From Aquimarina sp. U1-2 (lineage in GTDB: Bacteria > Bacteroidota > Bacteroidia > Flavobacteriales > Flavobacteriaceae), in the NCBI RefSeq assembly GCF_017897595.1, contig NZ_JAGKIK010000004.1, positions 62,001-126,000 on the forward strand: DNA of 64,000 nt, in the 5' to 3' direction. Each line of letters starts with the position of its first letter. Position 1 is the first letter of the stretch. Positions 36,749 through 46,883 of the stretch are shown here, piece after piece. The position numbers and the translations under genes are program-made. Under the pieces are notes generated by a model. It had not been told where the DNA came from. It worked only from the letters and a program-made list of their open reading frames with translations, and searched no databases.

Positions 36749-37213
36749 AGTACCGATTTCGGAATACGAATTCAAAAAGTTATGGATTTCTATGCGTTAT
36801 CTGCTTCATCTTTTGCAGATCACATGGGTGTAGGCCGCTCATCGATTTCTCATATATTATCAGGTAGAAATAAACCAAGTCTGGATTTTGTCATGAAGAT
36901 TATAGAAACGTATACAGATGTAGATCTAGAATGGTTATTATATGGTCGCGGAGCATTTCCGCAGTCTACAACGACTAGCAAAAAGAATGAAATTAAAAAT
37001 TCACTTCATACTGAAGTAGAAAAAGCTTCATCGTTATCAACTTCTAAGGATCACGACTTGTTTTCGCAATCGACTACATCTCAAGAGGAAGAAAACATAT
37101 CTTCTATTGCTTCAGCACTATCATCAGAAACGAAAGCTATTAGTACTATAGACCGTATCGTGATTTTTTATGCTGACGGAACTTTTACTTCTTACGAAAA
37201 GAAGAATTCTTAA
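36740..37213 (+). CDS. XRE family transcriptional regulator
   Basis: A 157-residue protein. Residues ~8-70 are a Cro/C1 helix-turn-helix (DFGIRIQKVMDFYALSASSF, GVGRSSISHILSGRNKPSLD). The rest is a Ser/Thr/Glu-rich low-complexity linker ending in IDRIVIFYADGTFTSYEKK. Flavobacteria carry this type in many copies; its partner signal is unknown. Six TTTAC-N4-GTAAA-like sites lie in the region upstream and one covers its own start codon, so it is almost certainly self-regulating. The divergent M14 peptidase may also be under its control. Confidence 0.88.
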   Translation: MVNSTDFGIRIQKVMDFYALSASSFADHMGVGRSSISHILSGRNKPSLDFVMKIIETYTDVDLEWLLYGRGAFPQSTTTSKKNEIKNSLHTEVEKASSLSTSKDHDLFSQSTTSQEEENISSIASALSSETKAISTIDRIVIFYADGTFTSYEKKNS

Positions 37214-37222
37214 TATTTTTTA

Positions 37223-37386
37223 TTAATTGTCTGTTATTGTACCTAAAATTTAGCTGAGAAGTCATCCTGAATTCATTTCAGGATCTCATTACGTTTATTT
37301 TCAGTACATTGAGATGAGTAGCTGAAACAAGCCTGTGCTGAACTCGTTTCAGTATTCAGCTTGACGCAAACCGTTTAGGTTAAATT
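37223..37386. repeat. Repeat family E, copy 1
   Basis: Starts ATTGTCTGTTATTGTACCTA, holds GTCATCCTGAATTCATTTCA...GAGATG and ends AACCGTTTAGGTTAAATTA. The same blocks, in reverse orientation, occur at 55531-55668, 63476-63601 and 63783-63905. CTGAAATGAATTCAG is a hairpin. Confidence 0.7.
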
Positions 37387-37520
37387 ACGGAAATTCGTAT
37401 ATTTTTTTTATCTCTAATAGTGAAATACTACGAAATACATAGTATTTTCGAAATACAATTTTAAACAGATGAAACGAGCATTAATAAATTTTAAAAATTA
37501 CTTCACAAAAGGGAATGTTT

Positions 37521-37608
37521 AAAATTTTTAATGTGAGAGCGTAGCGCTTACATACGTTCTTAATTTTTTAATTATTTCGTTTCCAAACAATTAAAAAGAT
37601 TTAAACGT
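37521..37608 (+). promoter_or_regulatory. Conserved 5' leader element, copy 2
   Basis: AAAATTTTTAATGTGAG, AGCGTAGCGCT, TACATACGTTCTT, then an A/T-rich run to TTTAAACGTATGAAAAA. CATACGTT (37551-37558) is the exact reverse complement of AACGTATG (37604-37611), which spans the start codon. Both complementary segments have the same 45-nt spacing in the copy at 63138. Confidence 0.65.
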
Positions 37609-37986
37609 ATGAAAAACTTTGCTTTTACGGTATTATGCTTTATGCTATTTAACAGTTGCTACCAGCCGCCTGAAAGAAATTGTAAAACGTTTCAAAAAGG
37701 TACTTTCGAATTTGAAACCATATTAAACGGAGAGCTGGTAAAAACAACTTTTATTCGAAATGACTCTATTGAAATTGATTACTTTCAGGGAAAAACAGAT
37801 ACGTCTAGTATTCGTTGGATCAATGATTGCGAATATATTGTTCAAAAATTACATCCCAATAGCATGGCAGAAGAAAAAGCAATTCACATGAAAATCCTAT
37901 CTACAGATAAAGACACCTATACTTTTGAATATGCGCTGGTAGGTTCTGCTAAAAAACAAAAGGGAACAGCAAGAAAAATTGAATAG
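37609..37986 (+). CDS. Small lipoprotein near parC
   Basis: A 125-residue lipoprotein (signal MKNFAFTVLCFMLFNSC, Cys17). The body has TFQKGTFEFETILNGELVKTTFIRN, EIDYFQGKTDTSSIRWINDCEYI and EEKAIHMKILSTDKDTYTFEYALVG. I recognise it as a family present next to topoisomerase IV genes in many flavobacteria. I recall it sometimes mislabelled as DNA topoisomerase IV because of that neighbourhood; it has no topoisomerase motif. Function is unknown. It carries the conserved leader. Confidence 0.8.
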   Translation: MKNFAFTVLCFMLFNSCYQPPERNCKTFQKGTFEFETILNGELVKTTFIRNDSIEIDYFQGKTDTSSIRWINDCEYIVQKLHPNSMAEEKAIHMKILSTDKDTYTFEYALVGSAKKQKGTARKIE

Positions 37987-38095
37987 AATAGCCTTAAACC
38001 TGTACTTTAATTTTTTTTATAAATAGCTAATAGTAAAATATTTAAAATATACACTTAAAGTATTACTTAAAATATTTTACAACTGTTTTCTTAGG

Positions 38096-38827
38096 TTATA
38101 AACAGTTGATCTTTTTAACAGATGCTGATTTTGTATCATACAGTAGCAGACCTTCATTGTTAGCGTCAAGTTGCTCTAGTATTTCCCCTTTTCTGTTCCA
38201 AACTGTACTTTGTCCGCCGCTTATAAAACCTTCGCATTGCCCTAGGCTATTCACCATTAAAATGGGAGTACTAAATTCATTAGAAATTTTTGAAAAATGC
38301 TCGATAGCTGTTTTAATTTTATTTTTCGGTTTAGCAACACTGGCAATATATATATCGCTACCTTCTTTCTTTGCGTTAAAAAAATGATCCAGTTGTAGGG
38401 ATTCGTAGCAAATTCCAATTCCAATTTTAGTATGATGAAGTGTTATGTATACCGATTGGTTACCGCAGACAAAATAAGGCATCTCGTCTGAATGTAATAC
38501 TTGTTTCGAATATACTTTTTTGAAATTATTAGGTTGAAAAATTAGCATACTAATTTGTATACCTTCAGGAGCTTTTGTGGGCATCCCTATACCAATTGTT
38601 ATATTATATTCATTAGATAGTTTTTGAAACGGAGCGAACATAATATCATTAATAGTAGTTGCGAATTCGTTAGCCAAACTAGGCTCGAAGTTCGTAATGG
38701 ATAATTCTGGAAATATGATTAAGTCAGCATCAAACTGAATAGCATGATTAATATATTTCAAATGATTTTTAATGTTTTCCTGAATATTTCCTCTTAGAGA
38801 TGTTATTTGCACAATAGCAATATTCAT
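38096..38827 (-). CDS. Carbon-nitrogen hydrolase (nitrilase family)
   Basis: A 243-residue nitrilase-superfamily amidohydrolase. The catalytic triad is Glu41 (IIFPELS), Lys108 (VYSKQVL) and Cys140 (GIGICYESL). It is cytoplasmic and hydrolyses a C-N bond of a small amide; the substrate is unknown. It is close to the family minimum length. It is convergent with the small lipoprotein and lies 98 bases beyond the parC stop on the same strand as parC, so co-transcription with parC is possible. Confidence 0.92.
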   Translation of the reverse strand: MNIAIVQITSLRGNIQENIKNHLKYINHAIQFDADLIIFPELSITNFEPSLANEFATTINDIMFAPFQKLSNEYNITIGIGMPTKAPEGIQISMLIFQPNNFKKVYSKQVLHSDEMPYFVCGNQSVYITLHHTKIGIGICYESLQLDHFFNAKKEGSDIYIASVAKPKNKIKTAIEHFSKISNEFSTPILMVNSLGQCEGFISGGQSTVWNRKGEILEQLDANNEGLLLYDTKSASVKKINCL

Positions 38828-38925
38828 TCTTCATTTCTTGTAGCTATAATAATAAGCAAGAACAGCTATATTTTTAATTTTGATTATTGAAATACACTTC
38901 TAATTTTCAAAAATTTAGGTTTATA

Positions 38926-41589
38926 TTAAAATAAACTGGCCTGTTCTCCATCTCCAGAGGGATTGTCATCATCAAATGAAGAAGGCGAATCAGATTTTTT
39001 AAGAGCTTCTGCAGAAACGCTTTCTTCTTCTATAACCTCGATTTCCTCGGTAGGAAGTGGTTCTGGTTCATCATAGGGTAATGGATCTAATAGGTTTATT
39101 TGTTTTACTTTGTGTGTTGTGAGCTGATTTCCAAGAGCTTTAATTCCTTTTATTGAAATAAACTCTTCTAAATTTACTTTTTCACTAGGTCTTTGCTCTT
39201 TTCCTCGCAATTTAGTAAATACAACCTCAGCCATTGGTCTATAGTCGGTAGAAACTATTTCTAAAAATGATTTAGGATGTTCTGTAATGAATAATTCGTC
39301 TCGTTCTGGACTTTCTATTAAAAATCGCTTTACATAATAGCGTTCCTTTTCTCCGTCCCAATAAATAACAGCGATAGGCTTTTTAGGTTTCCATTTTTCC
39401 AGAACCACCATATCTGCATTAAAATGTAAGGTTAGTTCAGGAATAATCGTTTTGGCAATTCCACGTTGATCAATAACCAATAATCGGTCTTCCCCACGAA
39501 AATCACCTAATAATTCTCCTCTACCGTCAACATTGAGGCGTTGTACCGTGTCATCAAACCAAATTTTACGGGGTTTTAACGTAGATACTCCCTGTTCTTT
39601 TAATTCAACTCGTTTGATATTGTATTTGGTGACTATATTACCTTTTACTCCGCGACCTTTAATAAGCAAATCTGAAAAATCAAGGTCAAACTTTAATTTT
39701 TTGATGCTTCCGGCCTGCCGTAAAAAGATGGTGACCACTTCTGCCTCACCATTTGGATTGGCCGAAAAGTAAGATATTTTGGAACCCTTTTTACCTTTCG
39801 TAAGGTCATATTCTTTATCTCTGGTTACGCTAGTAACCGCAAAACGCTTTACATACGATGCTCCACCACGACCATCTTGGTAGATCATATTGTAAATGGT
39901 ACGCTTATCCTTTTTCTTAAATACCGCGACATGTATGATATTTTTACCGATAAAAGTTTTTGAGTCTACTTTGGTGATCATTAACTTTCCTTCAGCAGTA
40001 AAGCAGATAATATCATCGATGTCAGAACAATCGGTAACATATTCGTCTCTTCTCAATGAAGTTCCTACAAAGCCTTCTTCACGATTTACATACAATTTTG
40101 TGTTACGTATCACTACTTTTGTAGCTTCTATATCATCAAAAATCTTTATTTCGGTTTTACGCTCTTTGCCTTTACCGTAAGTGCTTTTTAATCGCTTAAA
40201 ATAATCAATAGCATACTCGATAAGATGTTCGAGATGATTTTTGACATTAGCAATTTCTTCTTCTAAAGCCTCGATTTTTTGCTGTGCCTTATCAATATCG
40301 AATTTAGAGATACGTTTTATTCGAATTTCTGTTAGTCTAACAATATCCTCTTCGGTAACTGCACGTTTTAAGTGTTTAATATGAGGTTGTAGTCCTTTAT
40401 CAATAGCTTGAATAACACCTTCCCAGGTTTCTTCTTCTTCAATATCACGATAAATACGATTCTCTATAAAAATTCTCTCTAAAGAAGCAAAATGCCATTG
40501 TTCCTGAAGTTCATCCAGCTGTATTTCGAGTTCTCTCTTTAACAATGCCACCGTATGGTCTGTAGAGCGACGCAGCATTTCTGAAACTCCTATAAAGTTA
40601 GGTTTATTTTCTTCGATGACACACCCTAACGGAGAAATAGAAACTTCACAGTTTGTAAATGCATAGAGTGCATCAATAGTTTTATCTGGAGAAATTCCGG
40701 ACGGAAGATGAATCAATATTTCAACTTCGGCTGCGGTATTATCTTCAATCTTTTTGATTTTTATTTTACCCTTTTCATTCGCTTTAAGAACAGAATCTAT
40801 CAATGTGGTAGTCGTCGTCGAAAAAGGAATTTCGGTAATCACCAAAGTAGTCTTATCTACTTGTGATATCTTGGCACGAACTCTTACCTTTCCGCCTCGG
40901 TTCCCATCATTATAATTCGTACAATCTGCAATACCCGATGTAGGAAAATCGGGTAGCAACGTAAATCGTTTTCCTTGTAAATGCTTGATAGAAGCATTGA
41001 TAAGTTCTATAAAATTATGCGGTAATACTTTTGTGCTCAACCCTACCGCAATACCTTCTGCTCCCTGGGCTAACAGTAGCGGAAACTTAACCGGTAGATT
41101 AATAGGTTCTTTCTTTCTACCATCGTATGATAACTGCCATTCGGTCACCTTTGGATTATAGACTACATCCAAAGCGAATTTAGACAAACGAGCTTCTATG
41201 TATCGCGATGCTGCGGCACGGTCACCCGTAAGAATATTGCCCCAGTTACCTTGCATGTCGATAAGCAATTCCTTTTGGCCTACTTGTACCATGGCATCAG
41301 ATATACTGGCATCACCATGGGGGTGATACTGCATGGTGTGCCCTACAATATTGGCAACTTTATTATAACGACCATCGTCAAGGTCTTTCATTGAGTGAAG
41401 AATACGGCGCTGTACCGGTTTTAAGCCATCTTCGATCGCTGGTACGGCTCGTTCTAAAATCACATAAGATGCGTAATCCAGGAACCAATCTTTGTACATT
41501 CCCGTTACTTTAGTAATCACCTCTTGTGGTTGGTGATCTTCCGGGTTTATGTCTTGATGTAATTCTTCGTTTTCGTTTTCTAAATCCAT
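38926..41589 (-). CDS. parC: DNA topoisomerase IV subunit A
   Basis: An 887-residue type IIA topoisomerase A subunit, the part that cuts and rejoins DNA. The active-site Tyr is 130 in AAASRYIEARL, followed by the GRKKEPINLPVKFPLLL region. The winged-helix motif QYHPHGDASISDAM is at 88-101. The C-terminal beta-pinwheel (from ~500) has IDQRGIAKTIIPE-type repeats. The tail is acidic, ending DDDNPSGDGEQASLF. The parE gene lies upstream in the same orientation with a 566-base tandem-repeat gap. Confidence 0.96.
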   Translation of the reverse strand: MDLENENEELHQDINPEDHQPQEVITKVTGMYKDWFLDYASYVILERAVPAIEDGLKPVQRRILHSMKDLDDGRYNKVANIVGHTMQYHPHGDASISDAMVQVGQKELLIDMQGNWGNILTGDRAAASRYIEARLSKFALDVVYNPKVTEWQLSYDGRKKEPINLPVKFPLLLAQGAEGIAVGLSTKVLPHNFIELINASIKHLQGKRFTLLPDFPTSGIADCTNYNDGNRGGKVRVRAKISQVDKTTLVITEIPFSTTTTTLIDSVLKANEKGKIKIKKIEDNTAAEVEILIHLPSGISPDKTIDALYAFTNCEVSISPLGCVIEENKPNFIGVSEMLRRSTDHTVALLKRELEIQLDELQEQWHFASLERIFIENRIYRDIEEEETWEGVIQAIDKGLQPHIKHLKRAVTEEDIVRLTEIRIKRISKFDIDKAQQKIEALEEEIANVKNHLEHLIEYAIDYFKRLKSTYGKGKERKTEIKIFDDIEATKVVIRNTKLYVNREEGFVGTSLRRDEYVTDCSDIDDIICFTAEGKLMITKVDSKTFIGKNIIHVAVFKKKDKRTIYNMIYQDGRGGASYVKRFAVTSVTRDKEYDLTKGKKGSKISYFSANPNGEAEVVTIFLRQAGSIKKLKFDLDFSDLLIKGRGVKGNIVTKYNIKRVELKEQGVSTLKPRKIWFDDTVQRLNVDGRGELLGDFRGEDRLLVIDQRGIAKTIIPELTLHFNADMVVLEKWKPKKPIAVIYWDGEKERYYVKRFLIESPERDELFITEHPKSFLEIVSTDYRPMAEVVFTKLRGKEQRPSEKVNLEEFISIKGIKALGNQLTTHKVKQINLLDPLPYDEPEPLPTEEIEVIEEESVSAEALKKSDSPSSFDDDNPSGDGEQASLF

Positions 41590-41691
41590 ATTCTATTTTA
41601 GGGGCTTCTTTTTTTTATTTTTTTAGTACCGAGTACAATGTAGTAGGTAATGTGTATATCTCTATGTTTAAAAATAGCGCTCTTCGTTCAA

Positions 41692-42155
41692 AACACCTTC
41701 CTGGCCCTCCTCAAGGAGGGAATTTTTTGGTGTACATGAATAATATTAAGTTGTTACTCAACTACTCAATCACTCAACTACTCCTCTCCTTAACCTGCAC
41801 CACCTTTACACTTTTACATTTTTCATTTTAAATTTTATATTTCATAATTCTGAATTCTACATTCTGAATTAAAAAACACCTCCCTGGCTCTCCTCAAGGA
41901 GGGAATTTTATGGTGTATATGAATAATATTAAGTTGTTACTCAGCTACTCAATCACTCAACTACTCATCAACTCCTCTCCTAAACCTACACCATCTTTAC
42001 ACTTTTACATTTTTCATTTTAAATTTTATATTTCATAATTCTGAATTCTACATTCTGAATTAAAAAACACCTCCCTGGCTCTCTTCAAGGAGGGAATTTT
42101 ATGGTGTATATGAATAATATTAAGTTGTTACTCAGCTACTCAATCACTCAACCAC
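41692..42155. repeat. Tandem repeat of ~183-191 bp units, 2.5 copies
   Basis: Three units start AACACCTCCCTGGCTCTC (first: AACACCTTCCTGGCCCTC) at 41692, 41875 and 42066; the third is cut off at the parE stop. Each holds CCTCCTCAAGGAGG, GGTGTATATGAATAATATTA, runs of CTACTCAATCACTCAACTAC and CATTTTAAATTTTATATTTC. The copies are ~90% identical. The unit's start and tail recur reversed at 63654-63716. Confidence 0.85.
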
Positions 42156-44015
42156 TCACAACTCTTCCTCTACGGCATCTAACTCCACTTTAAGGTTATC
42201 GATAATGAATTCTTGCCGTTTGGGTGTATTTTTTCCCATATAGAACGATAGCAATTCTTCGATTGACTTTTCCTTGTCTAGCATAACGGGATCTAAACGC
42301 ATATCATCGCCGATAAAATGAACAAATTCGTCTGGTGAAATTTCACCTAAACCTTTAAATCGCGTAATTTCAGGTTTGCCTGATAATTTTTGAATGGCAT
42401 CCTTCCTTTCTTGTTCAGAATAACAATATATCGTCTCTTTTTTATTTCTGACTCTAAATAATGGCGTTTGCAAAATATACAGGTGGCCTTCTTTTATAAC
42501 TTCAGGAAAAAACTGAAGAAAAAAGGTGATGAGTAGTAATCTAATATGCATTCCGTCGACATCGGCATCAGTAGCAATTACAATATTATTATACCGTAAG
42601 TCTTCTAGAGATTCTTCTATATTAAGTGCGGCTTGCAAAAGATTGAATTCTTCATTTTCATACACAATCTTTTTACTCATATTGTAACTGTTCAGTGGCT
42701 TACCTCGTAAACTGAAAACAGCCTGGGTATTTACATCACGAGATTTGGTAATAGATCCGCTTGCAGAGTCTCCCTCTGTAATAAAAAGTGTACTTTCAAG
42801 ATTACGATCTTTTTTACTATCGGTAAGATGAACCCGGCAATCTCTAAGCTTTTTGTTATGTAAGCTCGCTTTTTTTGCGCGTTCTCGAGCTAATTTACGA
42901 ATTCCTGAAAGATCTTTTCGCTCACGTTCGGCTTGTAAGATTTTACGCTGTAAACTTTCTGCAGTATTCGGGTTTTTATGCAGGTAATTATCAAGATTCG
43001 TCTTAACAAAATCATTGATATAGGTTCTTACTGTGGGTAAGCCACCTCCCATATCTGTAGAACCCAATTTGGTCTTGGTCTGGCTCTCAAAAACCGGTTC
43101 CATTACCTTAATACTTATAGCAGATACGATTGATTTTCGAATATCACTAGCTTCATAATTTTTGCCATAAAACTCTCGAATAGTTTTTACAACAGATTCG
43201 CGAAATGCTGCCTGATGTGTACCTCCTTGAGTCGTATGTTGTCCGTTCACAAAAGAATGATACTCTTCGCTATATTGTGTTTTACTATGTGTGATGGCTA
43301 CTTCGATATCGTTTCCATTAAGATGAATGATATCATATAGCCTGTCATCTTTAGTAATAGTATCGGCAAGGAGATCTTTTAATCCATTTTCTGAAAAATA
43401 CTTTTCACCATTAAAAATTATGGTAAGTCCCGGATTAAGATACACGTAGTTTTTGAGCATTTTTGCAACATACTCTGTACGGTATTTATAGTTTTTGAAA
43501 ATTGCGTTGTCGGGTATAAAAGTAACTTTGGTACCCCGTCTGCGAGAAGTTTCTTCTAGAGCATCCTGATGTGTTAAATTTCCTTTCTCAAACTCTGCCG
43601 CTGCCGATTTACCATCCCGTGTAGATTCAACTCTAAAAAAGGTCGATAACGCATTAACTGCTTTGGTTCCTACACCGTTAAGTCCAACCGATTTTTTAAA
43701 CGCACGAGAGTCGTATTTACCGCCAGTATTCATTTTGGAAACCACATCGACTACTTTACCCAGTGGTATCCCACGACCATAGTCTCGCACCATTACTTTA
43801 TCACCCTGAATTGAAATCTCTATGGTTTTACCCGTACCCATGACATATTCGTCGATCGAATTGTCGAGCACCTCCTTTAGTAAAATATAAATTCCGTCAT
43901 CTGCAGATGATCCGTCACCTAACTTACCAATATACATACCGGGTCGCATACGTATGTGCTCTTTCCAGTCGAGTGATCGTATATTATCTTCGGTATATTT
44001 GGTTTCTTTGCTCAT
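42156..44015 (-). CDS. parE: DNA topoisomerase IV subunit B
   Basis: A 619-residue ATPase subunit. Landmarks in order are [13 protein letters not shown] and [15 protein letters not shown] (GHKL ATP site, Asn ~51), [20 protein letters not shown], the transducer [12 protein letters not shown], the TOPRIM Glu in [11 protein letters not shown] and the [12 protein letters not shown]sp pair. The family name parE rather than gyrB follows from the absence of the GyrB insert, the paired parC gene and the length. It is on the same strand as parC, separated by the tandem repeat. Confidence 0.95.
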   Translation of the reverse strand: MSKETKYTEDNIRSLDWKEHIRMRPGMYIGKLGDGSSADDGIYILLKEVLDNSIDEYVMGTGKTIEISIQGDKVMVRDYGRGIPLGKVVDVVSKMNTGGKYDSRAFKKSVGLNGVGTKAVNALSTFFRVESTRDGKSAAAEFEKGNLTHQDALEETSRRRGTKVTFIPDNAIFKNYKYRTEYVAKMLKNYVYLNPGLTIIFNGEKYFSENGLKDLLADTITKDDRLYDIIHLNGNDIEVAITHSKTQYSEEYHSFVNGQHTTQGGTHQAAFRESVVKTIREFYGKNYEASDIRKSIVSAISIKVMEPVFESQTKTKLGSTDMGGGLPTVRTYINDFVKTNLDNYLHKNPNTAESLQRKILQAERERKDLSGIRKLARERAKKASLHNKKLRDCRVHLTDSKKDRNLESTLFITEGDSASGSITKSRDVNTQAVFSLRGKPLNSYNMSKKIVYENEEFNLLQAALNIEESLEDLRYNNIVIATDADVDGMHIRLLLITFFLQFFPEVIKEGHLYILQTPLFRVRNKKETIYCYSEQERKDAIQKLSGKPEITRFKGLGEISPDEFVHFIGDDMRLDPVMLDKEKSIEELLSFYMGKNTPKRQEFIIDNLKVELDAVEEEL

Positions 44016-44460
44016 AAATTTTGGGTAGAATGGTCGCTAATATAAGATATCAGGTACAGAATTAAAATAACGTCGTTACAAAGTAATTAACAAATCGATA
44101 ACGAATTTTGTTGATTATTTGGTATGCAATTTTTTAAAATAATGTTTGATCTAAGGCCATTTATTTGGTTATCAATAGTATAATACTGCATCGTATGATA
44201 AGCGTCTTAGATGTCAAATTATGAGCCGCACGATGATTATTGGCTGAAAAATAACCCTAAAGTGAATATAATCAAACTATTATCAACTTAAAGCGGATAG
44301 GTTTTCATTCCAACTAAAGTCAGTTAAAGTTTAACTCCAAAAATAACGTTACTGGTTTTCAACTCCGTAACTTTTAAAATCGAATATGCTTAAAACACTG
44401 AAGTCTTCGTCTGGAGATGAAGGGATTTTTATCTATTCTGAAAAAGAGAAATTAATGCCT
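44016..44460. other. Non-coding gap between parE and the M61 gene
   Basis: About 445 bases with no gene I can support. A weak hairpin GTTAC...GTAAC sits at about 44348-44373. A 28-codon frame at 44386-44472 overlaps the end of the M61 gene on the other strand and is not supported. Confidence 0.4.
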
Positions 44461-46341
44461 TTACTTCTTTAACCATGCATTTCTTAACGCCAGTTGTTTT
44501 GTACTAGGATCCTCTATTGTAGTTAGTTTTTTTCCTTTGGTATACGATGGTTTTACCTTCGTTTTGATAACAACTTCTTTACCAGCTCTATTTAATTTTA
44601 CTTCGAGGTCATCTCCCTCTTCCCATTCTAAAGTAGAACCCAAAACTTCGTTTACATTTTGAATCGTGAGCTTCCTACCGTTAATTTCTAAGATATCATC
44701 ATTAGGTTTAACACCATTATCAGCCCAAAAGCTGTTATCTTCAACCTGCTCGGTAAAAAATATAGTCCCTGTAGCCATATTTCCTGCAAATATTAACTCT
44801 CGCCCGTTTTGAACATAATTCGTGGGAATGGTATCGGTTTTAATCGTAAGACCTACCTTTTCGAAAAAATCATTATAGGGTATGGGAGTCGTTCCTATGA
44901 CATGGGTTTTTAAAAATTCACCAACTACCGGATATGTCATTGCTGTAATTTCTTGAATAATTTTATCGTCTTGAAAAGGTTTCTCTTTACCATATTTTTC
45001 AGACAGTGCTTTCATTAATGACAATATACCGCTATCTCCACCACTCGCTTCACGTATGAGAATATCAATACACATACCGATTAAAGCTCCTTTTTCATAC
45101 ACATTGGCATAATTAGGGGCATATGGCTGATCCAAAACATTTTCGCTCATCTTTGTAAAACTCATGCTATCATCATAAGCCGAGGCGTTCTGAATCTTAT
45201 CTTTAATTTTAAGATAAAAATCATCTCCACTTACCAATCCCTGATTAACCTGAAATAGGGTTGCAAAGTATTCGGTTACGCCTTCATACATCCAAAGATG
45301 TTTAGAAAATGTAGGTGCGTTGTAATCGAAATAATGTACATCTTCAGAATGCACGTTTAACGGAGTTACAATATGAAAAAATTCGTGTGATACTACATCT
45401 ATCATTGCAGAAGCAAGTGCTTCGTCTGGAATTTGCTCTGGTAATACCACTACAGTAGATGTATGATGTTCTAAGGCTCCAAACCCTGTAGGAGAATTTT
45501 GCTCTCCTGATGATAAATACAGATAAATATCATATCGATCGGTCGTTTGAATATCCCCAAGATATGCCTTCTGGGCTTTCATCATTTTGAACACAGTTTC
45601 TTTAATTTTTGCGGCTGTATGTATGTTATTTGGAGAATAAACACTGAGAATAATGTTAATATCATCGACGAGAAACTCTTCAATATCTAAATTACCATAC
45701 ATCATTGGGTTATCAGTCACGTCAAAATATCTATTGGCCAGGTAGGTATCGATACTATAAGATCCATCTTCACTTTGAGAAGAGCTTACTTTTTTCAAAG
45801 CCGATGTACTTTTCATATCCATCGGTGCCTTTACTTCAAGGGTATATTGATTGTTTTTAAGAACATCGAAGTACCCTATAAAACCATGAAGATTTAAGAC
45901 AAAATTATCAGGTTCTATGTTGGTGCCCGATGGAGAGAATGGTGTTCCTACACTTACGTTTTCGATATCATACGTATCATTCACCAAATATTGAATTTTA
46001 TCCAATTGTTTTGCGTCAATTATGAGCCAAGAATTATCATCCATACTTTTGGTCACCATTTCTTTTCCTTCATAGTCGTATGCTTTAAAATCATCAATAT
46101 ATTTCCCAAAGTCACTTATTGCATAAGTACCTTGTACCACTTTCGGAAGAAAATAGGTTACTGAATCTTGCAAAAATCTACCAGGATTAATAGTAACCGG
46201 CACTTTATCTTCTACTATGTTAATTAGATTAATTGTTGTCGCTACAGGGATATTAGAAGCAATGTCATTAGAGGTATTCTTAATTCCACCACATCCTATC
46301 ATTACAATACTTACAGCAATCCAGACAATATTATATTTCAT
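44461..46341 (-). CDS. M61 family metallopeptidase (glycyl aminopeptidase type)
   Basis: A 626-residue lipoprotein peptidase with lipobox VMIGC. The start is the ATG at 46341; a GTG nine bases upstream would add three residues. The zinc motif HEFFH lies in VVSHEFFHIVTPLNVH, with Glu downstream in EGVTEYFATL. The N-terminal ~240 residues are the family's beta domain, and a PDZ domain covers the last ~90 (GVKPNDDILEINGRKL). M61 enzymes cleave N-terminal Gly/Ala in the periplasm. It has no obvious operon partners. Confidence 0.9.
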   Translation of the reverse strand: MKYNIVWIAVSIVMIGCGGIKNTSNDIASNIPVATTINLINIVEDKVPVTINPGRFLQDSVTYFLPKVVQGTYAISDFGKYIDDFKAYDYEGKEMVTKSMDDNSWLIIDAKQLDKIQYLVNDTYDIENVSVGTPFSPSGTNIEPDNFVLNLHGFIGYFDVLKNNQYTLEVKAPMDMKSTSALKKVSSSQSEDGSYSIDTYLANRYFDVTDNPMMYGNLDIEEFLVDDINIILSVYSPNNIHTAAKIKETVFKMMKAQKAYLGDIQTTDRYDIYLYLSSGEQNSPTGFGALEHHTSTVVVLPEQIPDEALASAMIDVVSHEFFHIVTPLNVHSEDVHYFDYNAPTFSKHLWMYEGVTEYFATLFQVNQGLVSGDDFYLKIKDKIQNASAYDDSMSFTKMSENVLDQPYAPNYANVYEKGALIGMCIDILIREASGGDSGILSLMKALSEKYGKEKPFQDDKIIQEITAMTYPVVGEFLKTHVIGTTPIPYNDFFEKVGLTIKTDTIPTNYVQNGRELIFAGNMATGTIFFTEQVEDNSFWADNGVKPNDDILEINGRKLTIQNVNEVLGSTLEWEEGDDLEVKLNRAGKEVVIKTKVKPSYTKGKKLTTIEDPSTKQLALRNAWLKK

Positions 46342-46883
46342 GTGTTTCACACGTTTTAAATTTTAATAATTATTTAATTGTTACCTATAAAGTCGAGCCT
46401 TTGTATAGCACTTTTCCTTAAGGTTTCTTGTAAAAAGCAAAATAGCTATTATTTACAATACCAAAGAGTATACTATCCCGAGACTTGCCTAGAAATTGAA
46501 AAATTGTTTTGAACGAAAGCCTTATGGCTTTACCCAGAGGGAATTCAATCAATTTTTAATCAAATATCTGTAAAGTTGTCTAAAAAAGTACTCGTCAAGT
46601 TTAAGTATTCCAGATGACGCTACGATTAGAATCAGGTATGATACCAGATGATTATTCATTATAACCCAAAGACGAATCCAATATTACAATTTCTTCATGC
46701 TAAATATACAATTTGTTAAGACTTTTGGCTTGTTTTTTTGTCTTTTACTTTAACACATCATATAAACTCTCATTTTTATCTGCACAACTCATATGTTGTA
46801 CCCTAATCTCGTGTTAAAGTATTGGTAAATTTTATAATAACACTAATAAAATTAAAAACTTGTATGACTAAATCATTTTTACT
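46342..46883. other. Divergent intergenic region with a repeat
   Basis: 542 bases between the M61 (-) and S9 (+) genes. The only structure is the family C repeat at 46456-46546. The remainder is AT-rich with no clear -7 box. Confidence 0.4.
46456..46546. repeat. Repeat family C, copy 4
   Basis: AATACCAAAGAGTATACTAT, then GACTTGCCTAGAAATTGAAA and AATTGTTTTGAACGAAAGCC. It matches both halves of the copy at 7583, including the GAAATTGAAAAATTGTTTT core. Confidence 0.55.

Noticed and set aside
37609..37986. Topoisomerase IV label for the small lipoprotein
   Set aside because: It has a lipoprotein signal and no topoisomerase motif; only the neighbourhood suggests the name.
41526..41831. 101-codon frame (+) at the parC start
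   Set aside because: Made of the antisense of parC and the tandem repeat.
41692..42155. Possible CRISPR array
   Set aside because: Units are 183-191 bp tandem copies without short repeats or unique spacers, and no cas genes are present.
44386..44472. 28-codon frame (+) overlapping the M61 stop
   Set aside because: Overlaps a real gene on the other strand; no second copy or conserved context, unlike the peptides at 11969 and 12090.
46342..46400. Fourth copy of the conserved leader at the M61 gene
   Set aside because: Shares only TTTAAAACGTGTGAAA near the start; the stem-loop and the CATACGTT segment are absent.
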